From positions 1 through 58,383 of the forward strand of contig JANQGC010000173.1 in assembly GCA_028277515.1 (NCBI GenBank): DNA of 58,383 nucleotides, given 5' to 3'. This stretch comes from Anaerolineae bacterium. GTDB lineage: Bacteria > Chloroflexota > Anaerolineae > Promineifilales > Promineifilaceae. Made by a program: the position numbers and the translations under genes. The notes under the pieces are model-generated. The model was given only the letters and a program-made list of their open reading frames with translations, did not search any database and was not told where the DNA came from. Positions 17,801-26,152 of the stretch are shown one piece after another; positions within the stretch are counted from its first letter, which is position 1, and every line of letters starts with the position of its first letter.

Positions 17801-17830
17801 AATAAAAGGGCGACATTCAATTTGTCGCCC
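17801..17830 (-). terminator. Rho-independent terminator of the acyl-CoA dehydrogenase gene
   Basis: On the minus strand GGGCGACA and TGTCGCCC form a perfect 8-bp stem with a 7-base loop, followed by TTTTATTAT. Confidence 0.85.
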
Positions 17831-17866
17831 ACCTGATTCTATTGCAAAAACTGAACTTTATTGATC

Positions 17867-19036
17867 TTAGCGGAACAGTTCGCGTGTGATGATCAAACGC
17901 TGGATCTGGCTCGTACCCTCATAAATCTGGTAAATTTTTATATCGCGCATGAGCTTTTCAACAGGATACTCCGCCATATAGCCATAACCACCGAAGACCT
18001 GCACAGCATCGGTGCAAACTTTCATGGCCATATCAGCGGCATATGCCTTCGCGAAGGCAGCGGCCGTCGTATTTTTGCTGCCGCTGTCGACCGTCCAGGC
18101 CGCCTTGTGAACCAACAATCGCGCCGCCTCAACATTCATGGCCATATCAGCGATCATGTGGCCAATGGCTTGGTGCTGCCAGATTGGCTTGCCCATCGCC
18201 ACACGCTCTTTAGCATATTTTATTGACTCATCCAAGGCGCGTTGGGCGACACCAACAGCGCCCGCAGCAACAGTGGGCCGGCTGTGGTCGAATACACCCA
18301 TAGCATATTGAAAGCCCTTGCCTTCTTCACCCAAAAGATTACCGGCCGGTACTTTGACATTTTCAAAAATGACTTCGGCCGTATCTGAGGCATGCTGGCC
18401 CATCTTGTCAAATGGTTTGCCAACGCTCACCCCTTCCCAATCCCGCTCAACGACAAAAAAGCTCATGCCCTTATACCGGCTCCTGGTGCCGCGCAGTTCG
18501 GGATCTGTGTAAGCCAAAACCGTGTAGAAATCCGCGTTGGTCGCCCCGGTGATGAAGGTTTTACCCCCATTGAGCGTATAATAATCGCCATTATTAATCG
18601 CGGTGGTGGCGATGCCGGACACATCAGAACCTGCTTCCGGCTCGGTGACACAATAAGCGCATAGAGCGCCATCAGCCATCCGTTCGCCATATTCAATTTT
18701 TTGCTCTTCACTGCCGGCAATTAAAATAGGCAGCATTCCCAGGCTGTTAACAGCAATCGCCGTGCTGATGCCGGAACATCCCCAGGCCAGTTCTTCGGTG
18801 ACCAGGCATTCTTCCAACATACTTAATCCCAGGCCGCCATACTGCTCGGGGATATTCATCGTCGTCAAACCCAATTCCTGGGCTTTTTTAATCACAGGCC
18901 AGGGAAATTCATGGGTTCTATCATAATGTTCGGCATTGGGCGCGATTTCCGCTCTGGAGAAATCACGGGCCAACTTTTGAATCATTTCTTGTTCTTCATT
19001 GATCGTAAAGCTCAATGAACCATTGATACTACTCAT
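17867..19036 (-). CDS. Acyl-CoA dehydrogenase
   Basis: A 389-residue FAD flavoprotein of beta-oxidation or branched-chain amino acid breakdown, passing electrons to ETF. YCVTEPEAGSDVSG is the flavin/substrate signature, YGGYGYMAEYPVEKLMRD is the second signature, and IYEGTSQIQR holds the likely catalytic base Glu373. Full family length. AAAGGAG sits at good distance before the ATG. It lies 29 bases after the PRC-barrel gene on the same strand. The exact chain-length or acyl specificity cannot be read from the sequence. Confidence 0.92.
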   Translation of the reverse strand: MSSINGSLSFTINEEQEMIQKLARDFSRAEIAPNAEHYDRTHEFPWPVIKKAQELGLTTMNIPEQYGGLGLSMLEECLVTEELAWGCSGISTAIAVNSLGMLPILIAGSEEQKIEYGERMADGALCAYCVTEPEAGSDVSGIATTAINNGDYYTLNGGKTFITGATNADFYTVLAYTDPELRGTRSRYKGMSFFVVERDWEGVSVGKPFDKMGQHASDTAEVIFENVKVPAGNLLGEEGKGFQYAMGVFDHSRPTVAAGAVGVAQRALDESIKYAKERVAMGKPIWQHQAIGHMIADMAMNVEAARLLVHKAAWTVDSGSKNTTAAAFAKAYAADMAMKVCTDAVQVFGGYGYMAEYPVEKLMRDIKIYQIYEGTSQIQRLIITRELFR

Positions 19037-19065
19037 TTTCAGGCTCCTTTCGATTTGTAATGGGT

Positions 19066-19767
19066 TTATTCCTCTTCGTCGGCCGGACCCTCTTGGGTTT
19101 CTGCCGATGCTTCCTCTGCGATCATAACCGGCGGCACTTCGCTTTCATTTTCAACAATGGCCACAGGGATCTCTTCTATAATCTCATCCGCTTCCTCTTG
19201 TGCGGCATCGGCTTCTGCCTCCTTGGCGGGTTTGGTGACATCACCCTCATCGTCTTCTTCGAGGCTACCGGCCATCTTCTCTAACAGGGAGAGATCGACG
19301 CCGATAGTCCCATCTTCCTGGCTGGGATTGACGACGGTTTCACGCGGGATGGTTCCCTGTTCAGCAAGAGGACCTTTAACAAATATGCGCGACAGGTGCA
19401 AACCGATAATGCTGCCTGTTTCATCGAGAATCACATCACCCACGGATCCCAGCTTTGTCCCGCCAGGGGTTAACACTTCGCGACCCTGTAGATCTTTAAG
19501 GCGCTGCCATGTTTTAACTTCGGGAAGATCTTTTTCATTGACGATAACTTGCGAATCTTTGACGAGGATAACATCGACGCCATAAAGTACGACATCAGAA
19601 CTGGGGATTACCTGCGTGCGGCGTCTAATCACACCTTCCGTGCCCGCGAACAGGCCAACCAAATTATTTAACTGTGAATCGATAAATACATCTTTTGCCC
19701 GACCGAGAATACGGCCATCTGCTACGCTAATAAGCGGCTTGCCCTCCAGATCTTTCCCTAATCGCAT
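19066..19767 (-). CDS. Double PRC-barrel domain protein with acidic tail
   Basis: A 233-residue protein with two tandem PRC-barrel domains (about residues 1-75 and 85-165), the second containing VGDVILDETGSIIGLHLSR, followed by a ~65-residue tail very rich in Glu and Ala. PRC barrels in bacteria serve in RNA processing, photosynthesis or cell-envelope functions; no specific role can be given. I start at Met 19767 because GGAGG (19773-19777) lies six bases before it; the ATG at 19779 overlaps that ribosome-binding site. It is probably co-transcribed with the dehydrogenase. Confidence 0.8.
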   Translation of the reverse strand: MRLGKDLEGKPLISVADGRILGRAKDVFIDSQLNNLVGLFAGTEGVIRRRTQVIPSSDVVLYGVDVILVKDSQVIVNEKDLPEVKTWQRLKDLQGREVLTPGGTKLGSVGDVILDETGSIIGLHLSRIFVKGPLAEQGTIPRETVVNPSQEDGTIGVDLSLLEKMAGSLEEDDEGDVTKPAKEAEADAAQEEADEIIEEIPVAIVENESEVPPVMIAEEASAETQEGPADEEE

Positions 19768-19804
19768 GATCGCCTCCATTTCTAAGGGTGAATTTGCTCA
19801 TTGA

Positions 19805-19832
19805 ATTATATTACGTGATTGGGACGCGTCAA
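19805..19832 (-). promoter_or_regulatory. Promoter of the PRC-barrel gene
   Basis: On the minus strand TTGACG (19832-19827), 16 bases and TATAAT (19810-19805) precede the gene by about 40 bases. Confidence 0.65.
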
Positions 19833-19851
19833 AGAATTATGACGCATCATG

Positions 19852-20490
19852 TCATGAAACGACTCGCTGTACTCTCTCAATTAATTCATTAAGCATCATG
19901 GCCGTCGCTCCCCAGATTTTGTGGCTTCCAAGTTGAAAATAAGGTACCAGGATATCAGTCCCCCTCAAATTCCACGGCTCTTGCCGGCGTACTTCAGGAT
20001 CGAAAAATAATCGGAACGGTGCCTCAATGATCTCGGCGACCTCGGCTTCGCTAGGTATGAAGCTCGGGGGGCTACCATTGTCATAGTAGGCAACATATGG
20101 GTGGACCTCGAAATCAGAAGGAGGAATATAAAGCATAGAAAGCTGGCCTAAAACCTGAATGTGGGTTGGTCCAACGCCGATTTCTTCTTCCGTCTCGCGC
20201 AGCGCCGTTTCTAGCAGGGACTCCCCGTCATCCCTTTTACCCCCGGGAAAAGAAATCTGTCCGGCATGTGAGTTGAGGTCATCACGCCGGCGTGTTAAAA
20301 CAAGATACAATTCATCATGCCTATGATAGAAGAGAGCCAGGACGCCACCGAGCCTGACCTGACCTGCGCGCTCAGGAGGACGGCGAACAGGGCGAACTAC
20401 CGGCGTCATTTTTAGCTGCGCTTCCAAGGAGTCAAAATCGCTTAAGGTCAATGCCTTCTTGATATCAGAAATAACGAACATTGTCTTCAT
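19852..20490 (-). CDS. NUDIX hydrolase (CoA pyrophosphatase-like)
   Basis: The 212-residue protein has a complete Nudix box, GGKRDDGESLLETALRETEEEIGV, and the upstream LTRRRDDLNSHAGQISFPGG that marks the NudL/CoA diphosphatase subgroup, which cleaves CoA to phosphopantetheine and 3',5'-ADP. It starts six bases after the response regulator stop on the same strand, so the two are co-transcribed. Substrate is inferred from the subgroup motif. Confidence 0.85.
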   Translation of the reverse strand: MKTMFVISDIKKALTLSDFDSLEAQLKMTPVVRPVRRPPERAGQVRLGGVLALFYHRHDELYLVLTRRRDDLNSHAGQISFPGGKRDDGESLLETALRETEEEIGVGPTHIQVLGQLSMLYIPPSDFEVHPYVAYYDNGSPPSFIPSEAEVAEIIEAPFRLFFDPEVRRQEPWNLRGTDILVPYFQLGSHKIWGATAMMLNELIERVQRVVS

Positions 20491-20496
20491 TAAATG

Positions 20497-21234
20497 TCAG
20501 GCCGCCGGCTGTCCTAAAAGCTGTACAAACATATAGCCGGAACCGCGCTCGGAGACAATATAGGAGGATTGTCCATTATCCAGTTCCACTTCCAGCTTAC
20601 GCCGCAGACGGTGTAAATGGACATGTAAGCGGTCCTCGAAGGCAGGCTCTGAGGGCCAAAGGCGTCGCAGAATATACTCAGTCCTCACAATTTGTCCGGC
20701 ATTGCGCATGAGGATATACAACAATTTTGCTTCCGTAGGTGTTAAGGAAATCGGTTCCCCTTCAACGATGGCCTTTCGTTGGGGAAAATTGATTTCTAAC
20801 CGATCATCTACCAGGGTAATTGATTTTAGGGGATAGGCAAATTCGCCCATGCGCCGGATCAACCGGCCGACACGGGCCACCAATTCCCCGGGGCTGAAGG
20901 GTTTCACCATATAATCTTCAGCATGTTTTTCCAACCCTTCTAGAATCGTCCCTTCTTCGCCGACGGCCGTCAGCATGATCACCGGCACATCGCTATATTG
21001 GTGGATCGCCCGGCAAAATTCAAACCCGCTCATCCCCGGAGGCATATGCAGATCAACAATTGCCAGGTGGGGCAGGCCCTCATCGGCAATCGTTTGCAGC
21101 CCTTCTTCACCTGACATAACCGTGGTGACATCATATCCGGCCTGGTGCAAAGAATGTTTTACAATTCGTAAGGTATAAGCGTTATCATCAACGGCAAGTA
21201 TTTTGTGCTGCTTTTTTTCCTTATCTGTCATCAT
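20497..21234 (-). CDS. OmpR-family response regulator
   Basis: A 245-residue two-domain regulator. The receiver has the acidic pair Asp16-Asp17, phosphoacceptor Asp61 (AIVDLHMP) and the Lys in YMVKPFSPGEL. The C-terminal winged helix contains SLTPTEAKLLYILMRNAGQIVRTEYILRRLW and the HLHRLRRKLE recognition helix. I start at the tandem ATGs 21234/21231 because the upstream 35 residues do not resemble a receiver domain. No histidine kinase is adjacent, so it is an orphan here. It is divergent from comEC. Confidence 0.88.
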   Translation of the reverse strand: MMTDKEKKQHKILAVDDNAYTLRIVKHSLHQAGYDVTTVMSGEEGLQTIADEGLPHLAIVDLHMPPGMSGFEFCRAIHQYSDVPVIMLTAVGEEGTILEGLEKHAEDYMVKPFSPGELVARVGRLIRRMGEFAYPLKSITLVDDRLEINFPQRKAIVEGEPISLTPTEAKLLYILMRNAGQIVRTEYILRRLWPSEPAFEDRLHVHLHRLRRKLEVELDNGQSSYIVSERGSGYMFVQLLGQPAA

Positions 21235-21393
21235 TTTCTCAAATTTGCTTTCCCCGCAGCTTAACATTTGATACAGTATCCAGGCAGCGTTGAAAGGGAT
21301 GTCTTCGTCGATTTTATCAGAGGGACGAATGTGGCTCAAGCCGAAACATTTTTCTCATCGGCCGCTCGCCTGTCAAGGAGGAGCTTTTAAGGC

Positions 21394-23754
21394 GTGACCA
21401 TCATCTACTGGACCCTTAGTTGGTTGGCCGGAATATTAGTGGCATCGGTGTTTGATTTCTCCACACCTTTCTGGCTATTGGCCGGTGCCTTAGCCTTAAT
21501 CAGTGCCATTGTTGCGCGTCGCCATATTACTTTCACCAAAGCCTCACTTTTCCTGGCAACCCTAGCCATTGGCGGAGCACATTATACCCTGGCGCTACCG
21601 GAAACCGATCCCGGACACGTATCCACCTTCAATGGCAGAAATAATATTCTACTCACCGGTTTAATAAAGCAAGAACCTCGCCAACATGATAATTCATTGG
21701 AACTGGTTTTAGCTTCGGCCACTGTACAAACGGGGGATGAACAATTATTTACTCATGGGGATATATTGCTGCAAGCCAATCCATATCCCTCTATTCCCTA
21801 TGGTGCATTTGTGCGCGTTAGCGGAAATCTGGAAACGCCGCAAAATTTTGACGATTTTGATTATCGCCAGTTCCTGGCTCGAAAGAATATTTTCTCCATA
21901 ATGGAGAAACCAAAAGTCGAAATTTTGCGCATAAATCAGGGAAATCCTCTATATCACATCTTATTAAAAATTAAGGATCGCAATCAGAATATCATCAACC
22001 ACCTCCTGCCAGAACCACAGTCTGGTCTCTTATCAGGCATTCTATTGGGCAATGATCAAGGGATTAGCGGAGATTTAGCTGATGATTTCAGAGCTACAGG
22101 AATGACTCACATCATTGCTATTTCAGGATTTAATATTGTAATTGTTGCTGGCCTACTGCTTCTCACCGGTCGCTATCTTTTTTCATTCCGAACGGCCGCC
22201 TGGATAGCCATTTTAGGCATTTCCATTTATGCTATCTTTGTTGGGGCTGACTCATCCGTTGTACGCGCGGCCATCATGGCCGGTTTGCTAATCCTCGCCA
22301 CACAAATCATGGGACGACCCATATTCTACCCATCAATTATCTTCACAGCTGCTTTGTTCATGACCCTGATCAACCCCCACATCCTGTGGGATGTAGGATT
22401 TCAGCTAAGCTTTGCTGCTACTTTGGGCTTGGCGCTTTACGTTGGACCTTGGAATCGTAAAATCAAATCAAGGATCGATCCAATATTGGGAGAATCGGCT
22501 GCCCCTCATGCCATGAGGCTGATAACCGAGGTCATCCTGGCCACTATGGCCGCCATGATTATGACTTTCCCTATAATCCTCTACCATTTCGGCACTCTAT
22601 CGATAATCAGCCCTTTGGCCAACTTTTTCATTCTCCCGGCTCAACCTGGTGTAATGACTTGGGGCGGCTTAGCTATGCTATTGGGCAATATCCATCCCAT
22701 CTTTGGTCAAATTCCAGCCTGGATCGCCTGGCTTTTCCTCACCTACACCATTGGTCTGGTCCGGTTTTTCGCCAATTTACCCATTACGGCTTTGCCGGTT
22801 TCTATTCCGCTTGCCGGCGTCGTTCTCATTTATGGCTTTATCCTCGCTTTTACCTGGCTTTCGGCTCAAGAAAAAGATGTCCGCGATCGGCTCCTTGGGC
22901 AAACTCGACAGGCACGATTAACGCGCGCCGGGTTTTCAGCCATCGCTATCGCCACAATCCTGGCAATTTTTTGGCTCAACCAACGGCCGGATGGCCATTT
23001 GCATGTCGTCTTCCTGGATGTAGGTCAAGGAGACGCCACATTTATTCAAACCCCCAGTGGCCGGCAGGTCCTAGTCGACGGCGGGCCTAATGGCGGCATT
23101 TTGCTTGATGGCCTGGGCGCAGAAATGCCCTTCTGGGATAAAGATATTGACATGTTAGTCGCGACCCACTCGGACAAGGATCATTTTGTCGGTTTTATTG
23201 ACTTGCTCGCCCGGCACAATGTCGGGACTTTAATCACCAATGGCCAGGCTGGAGACTCTCCGGAGTATGATACGCTGATCGCCGCAGCGGAAGGTTCGGC
23301 TATCCCCATTCATCATGGATTGGCCGGCCAAATCATCGAATTAGAAGATAGTGTCCGCCTGGAAATATTGCATCCTGCCGGCGAATTTGATTCCGAAGAT
23401 AACAACAATTCAGTATCCATGCGCCTGGTTTATCATGATTTCACCCTTTTGTTGACCGGTGATGCGGAAAGTGAAGCTGAACAAGCAATGATGGCCTCAG
23501 GACGACCGCTGCAATCGCTCATCTATAAAGCGGGACATCATGGGGCAAATACCTCCAGCAGTGCAATATTTTTGGAAAGTGTTCGGCCGCAATTCGTCAT
23601 TATCTCAGCCGGCTTGGAAAACAGATATGGCCACCCACACCCAGAAATGGTAGAAAGAGCGGAGGCAGTTGGCGCGGCCGTTATGCGAACGGACGAGATG
23701 GGGACGATAGAGGTGATCAGTGATGGACAGCAGATTTGGTGGGATACGGAGTAA
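21394..23754 (+). CDS. comEC: ComEC/Rec2 DNA uptake channel
   Basis: A 786-residue polytopic protein that carries single-stranded DNA across the membrane in natural transformation. The N-terminal region has membrane helices and an extracellular DUF4131-like OB domain, then the competence domain with GMTHIIAISGFNIVIVAG, and a C-terminal metallo-beta-lactamase-like domain (VVFLDVGQGDATFIQTPSG, THSDKDH, YKAGHHGANTS) probably acting as the nuclease that degrades one strand. Translation starts at GTG 21394; AAGGAGGA lies about 11 bases upstream. Full length and without visible damage. ComEA or pilin genes are not in the window. Confidence 0.92.
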   Translation: MTIIYWTLSWLAGILVASVFDFSTPFWLLAGALALISAIVARRHITFTKASLFLATLAIGGAHYTLALPETDPGHVSTFNGRNNILLTGLIKQEPRQHDNSLELVLASATVQTGDEQLFTHGDILLQANPYPSIPYGAFVRVSGNLETPQNFDDFDYRQFLARKNIFSIMEKPKVEILRINQGNPLYHILLKIKDRNQNIINHLLPEPQSGLLSGILLGNDQGISGDLADDFRATGMTHIIAISGFNIVIVAGLLLLTGRYLFSFRTAAWIAILGISIYAIFVGADSSVVRAAIMAGLLILATQIMGRPIFYPSIIFTAALFMTLINPHILWDVGFQLSFAATLGLALYVGPWNRKIKSRIDPILGESAAPHAMRLITEVILATMAAMIMTFPIILYHFGTLSIISPLANFFILPAQPGVMTWGGLAMLLGNIHPIFGQIPAWIAWLFLTYTIGLVRFFANLPITALPVSIPLAGVVLIYGFILAFTWLSAQEKDVRDRLLGQTRQARLTRAGFSAIAIATILAIFWLNQRPDGHLHVVFLDVGQGDATFIQTPSGRQVLVDGGPNGGILLDGLGAEMPFWDKDIDMLVATHSDKDHFVGFIDLLARHNVGTLITNGQAGDSPEYDTLIAAAEGSAIPIHHGLAGQIIELEDSVRLEILHPAGEFDSEDNNNSVSMRLVYHDFTLLLTGDAESEAEQAMMASGRPLQSLIYKAGHHGANTSSSAIFLESVRPQFVIISAGLENRYGHPHPEMVERAEAVGAAVMRTDEMGTIEVISDGQQIWWDTE

Positions 23755-23798
23755 TATTGCCCAGAACGGATCATCAAATTTGAACATAGCTTCTAGTT

Positions 23799-23864
23799 TT
23801 GACAAAAGCACCTTGTAGAATATAATTGTCCACACAATGATTGTGTGCACAATTATATTCTACA
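23799..23864 (+). promoter_or_regulatory. Consensus promoter overlapped by a 51-bp near-perfect palindrome
   Basis: TTGACA (23799-23804), 16 bases and TATAAT (23821-23826) form a strong promoter. The -10 and start site are covered by an inverted repeat whose 25-base arms (23814-23838 and 23840-23864) are exact reverse complements except for one position, with a single central base at 23839. Transcription would start inside the left arm, so a DNA-level operator is more likely than an RNA hairpin. It lies 15 bases before the ATPase start codon. Confidence 0.8.
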
Positions 23865-23879
23865 CTTGGCGCAATTGAA

Positions 23880-25334
23880 ATGAAGTTTGTTGGTCGCCAG
23901 AAAGAACTAAAAATACTTGAGACCTTCTACCAGTCTCCTGAAGCCGGATTATTAATCCTTTACGGTCGCAGGAGAATCGGCAAAACACGTTTAATCTCCA
24001 CATTCCTGGAAAGCCACTCCAATCACTCCCAATTCTACTGGGTGGCGACTACCCACAACGAAGCTTACCAACTCCGTGATTTCTCCCAGTCGATATTAAC
24101 TTACGATCCACGAATTTCGACACCCCCAACGGACGATTTCACCTTCTCTAATTGGGAAAATGCGCTGGACCATCTGGCCGCTATTGTCGAGCTGGAAAAT
24201 CGGCCGCATTTACTTGTTCTTGATGAATTCACTTATTTACTGCGCAATGAACCGGCGATCAGCTCCGTTTTTCAAAAAGTTTGGGATCACCGGTTGTCAC
24301 AAATCCCCCACTTAAAACTTATTTTAACCAGCTCGCTAATTGGCATGATGGCTCGCCAGGTGTTTTCTTATCAAGCCCCCCTTTATGGCAGAGCCACAGT
24401 CCAGCTCCGCCTGCGACCCCTGTCTTACGCGGCGATCCATGAACTTTTTCCTCAAAGGCATGTTGATGAGAGGGTAGCTATTTTGGGCGTCACCGGTGGT
24501 GTGCCCGCTTACCTGGAGCTATTCACCCGAACCAAAAATTTTGTAAGCGCATTAAGTGATCATTGTCTGGCGCCGGGGAGTATTATGCTCACTGACCCGG
24601 CAATTATTATTTATGAGCAACTCCAGGAACCACAAACCTACGAATCGATTATCTCAGCCATCACTTTTGGCTTTCATCAATGGTCAAGCATTGCTAAGAT
24701 GTCCGGCGTAACGGACACGGCAATCGGCCATTACCTCAAAATCTTGCAAGAATTAGAATTCATCGAAAAGCGTGAGCCAATACTTGCTCCGTCTAAAAGC
24801 AAGCGAGGCCGTTACTATGTCAAAGATCACTTTCTGCGTTTCTACTACCGCTTCATCGTGCCCCAGCTAAGCGCCATTGAGCGTGGGTACCAGGAGGCGG
24901 CAGCGGCAAAAATTCAAGCGGAATTGCGGGCCTTCCTGGGCACGCACGTTTTTGAAGAGCTTTGTCGCGAGTGGGTTTGGGCGGCCGCCATGTCCGGTAA
25001 TTTAGATTTTGTGCCTGAGGATGTTGGTTCCTATTGGCGCAGGCATCGCGGGCAGGGCGTGCAGTTAGATATTGTTGCTGCTGCTCCCCGCCAAAAACGC
25101 CTGTTAATCGGTGAAGCCAAGTGGGGCCGTAAGCCTCTAAGCCGCAATATCCTCACCGACCTCGTCCGGCGCAGTCAGCGTATGCCCCAGGTTGCGGAAG
25201 GATGGCAAACTCAATATGCGCTATTTGCCCGGGAAGGATTTACAGTGGCTCTAAAAGAGTATGTTGAATCTATTGATGCTCGAATGATTTCATTGCATCA
25301 AATTGAAGATGCCCTGATGCAGACTGGGAACTAA
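23880..25334 (+). CDS. Archaeal-type ATPase with DUF234 nuclease-like C-terminus
   Basis: A 484-residue protein. MKFVGRQKELKILE is the usual N-terminus, Walker A is Gly29-RRRIGKT36, Walker B is HLLVLDEFTYLL, then a winged helix (about residues 290-340, SSIAKMSGVTDTAIGHYLKILQ) and a DUF234 region ending in a PD-(D/E)xK-like element around IGEAKWGRK. These STAND-like ATPases are common in archaea and Chloroflexota, often in several copies; their function is unknown and a defence or mobile role has been suggested. I reject the frame start at 23841 because it lies inside the palindrome. A decayed paralogue lies at 34676-34813. Confidence 0.85.
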   Translation: MKFVGRQKELKILETFYQSPEAGLLILYGRRRIGKTRLISTFLESHSNHSQFYWVATTHNEAYQLRDFSQSILTYDPRISTPPTDDFTFSNWENALDHLAAIVELENRPHLLVLDEFTYLLRNEPAISSVFQKVWDHRLSQIPHLKLILTSSLIGMMARQVFSYQAPLYGRATVQLRLRPLSYAAIHELFPQRHVDERVAILGVTGGVPAYLELFTRTKNFVSALSDHCLAPGSIMLTDPAIIIYEQLQEPQTYESIISAITFGFHQWSSIAKMSGVTDTAIGHYLKILQELEFIEKREPILAPSKSKRGRYYVKDHFLRFYYRFIVPQLSAIERGYQEAAAAKIQAELRAFLGTHVFEELCREWVWAAAMSGNLDFVPEDVGSYWRRHRGQGVQLDIVAAAPRQKRLLIGEAKWGRKPLSRNILTDLVRRSQRMPQVAEGWQTQYALFAREGFTVALKEYVESIDARMISLHQIEDALMQTGN

Positions 25335-25397
25335 GAAGCGTTCATAATTTCATTTTTGAACATATGCGGAGATGATATAACCATAGAACCGACTTAG

Positions 25398-26120
25398 CTA
25401 TTTTGCAGAGAGCGTTAATTCATCTATCACACGGCCGTCTTGCAAATAAACCACTTCATCGGCAAAGGCATCCACACCGAGATCATGCGTAGCGATCAGA
25501 ATCGTTGTCCCATTGTGATCGGCAATATGGCGAAACAGTTGCAATATCTGCAGGCCGGTTGCCGTATCTAGCTCACCGGTCGGTTCGTCGGCCAGCAGGA
25601 TGGGCGGGTGAGGGGCAATGGCTCGCGCAATGGCGACGCGTTGTTGCTGTCCCCCTGATAGTTCGTAAGCGCGATGTTCGATCCACTTACCTAACCCCAC
25701 CTGCTGTAATACTTCCTCTACCCGGACCAGGCGTAATGCGCGGGGCGTTCCCACCTGGCGCAGCATCAGATCAACGTTTTCGCGAGCAGTATAGGTAGGC
25801 AGTAACGTATGCGACTGGAATACAAATCCAATTTGATGGCGACGGTGCTTAACCCGTTCTCGCTCTGACAACTGTGTTATTTCCTGTCCATTGACCCAGA
25901 CCTCTCCGGAAGTCGGCTGGTCCAAACCACCGATACAATTTAACAACGTCGTTTTTCCCGAACCGGAACGGCCGCGCAAGACCACAACCCTGCCCGGCGC
26001 CACAGTAAGATTCACCTCACGCAGCGCCGGTACCTCCAATCCGCCGACATGATAGATTCGGCTGACATTTTTCGTGCGTAGAATTGGGCTAAGATTCATT
26101 ATATATTGGAACCGTGCCAT
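25398..26120 (-). CDS. ABC transporter ATPase (MacB/LolD type)
   Basis: A 240-residue ATPase with Walker A GRSGSGKTT, signature [16 protein letters not shown], Walker [13 protein letters not shown] and the H-loop ATHD. The sequence is of the LolD/MacB/FtsE class that powers mechanotransmission-type exporters. It is the last gene of a five-gene minus-strand cassette and the second ATPase in it. The ATG at 26120 has no clear ribosome-binding site; Met8 (26099) is an alternative start. Confidence 0.88.
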   Translation of the reverse strand: MARFQYIMNLSPILRTKNVSRIYHVGGLEVPALREVNLTVAPGRVVVLRGRSGSGKTTLLNCIGGLDQPTSGEVWVNGQEITQLSERERVKHRRHQIGFVFQSHTLLPTYTARENVDLMLRQVGTPRALRLVRVEEVLQQVGLGKWIEHRAYELSGGQQQRVAIARAIAPHPPILLADEPTGELDTATGLQILQLFRHIADHNGTTILIATHDLGVDAFADEVVYLQDGRVIDELTLSAK

Positions 26121-26152
26121 CGATTCAACTTCGTTCCAATCAGCACTTTCTT

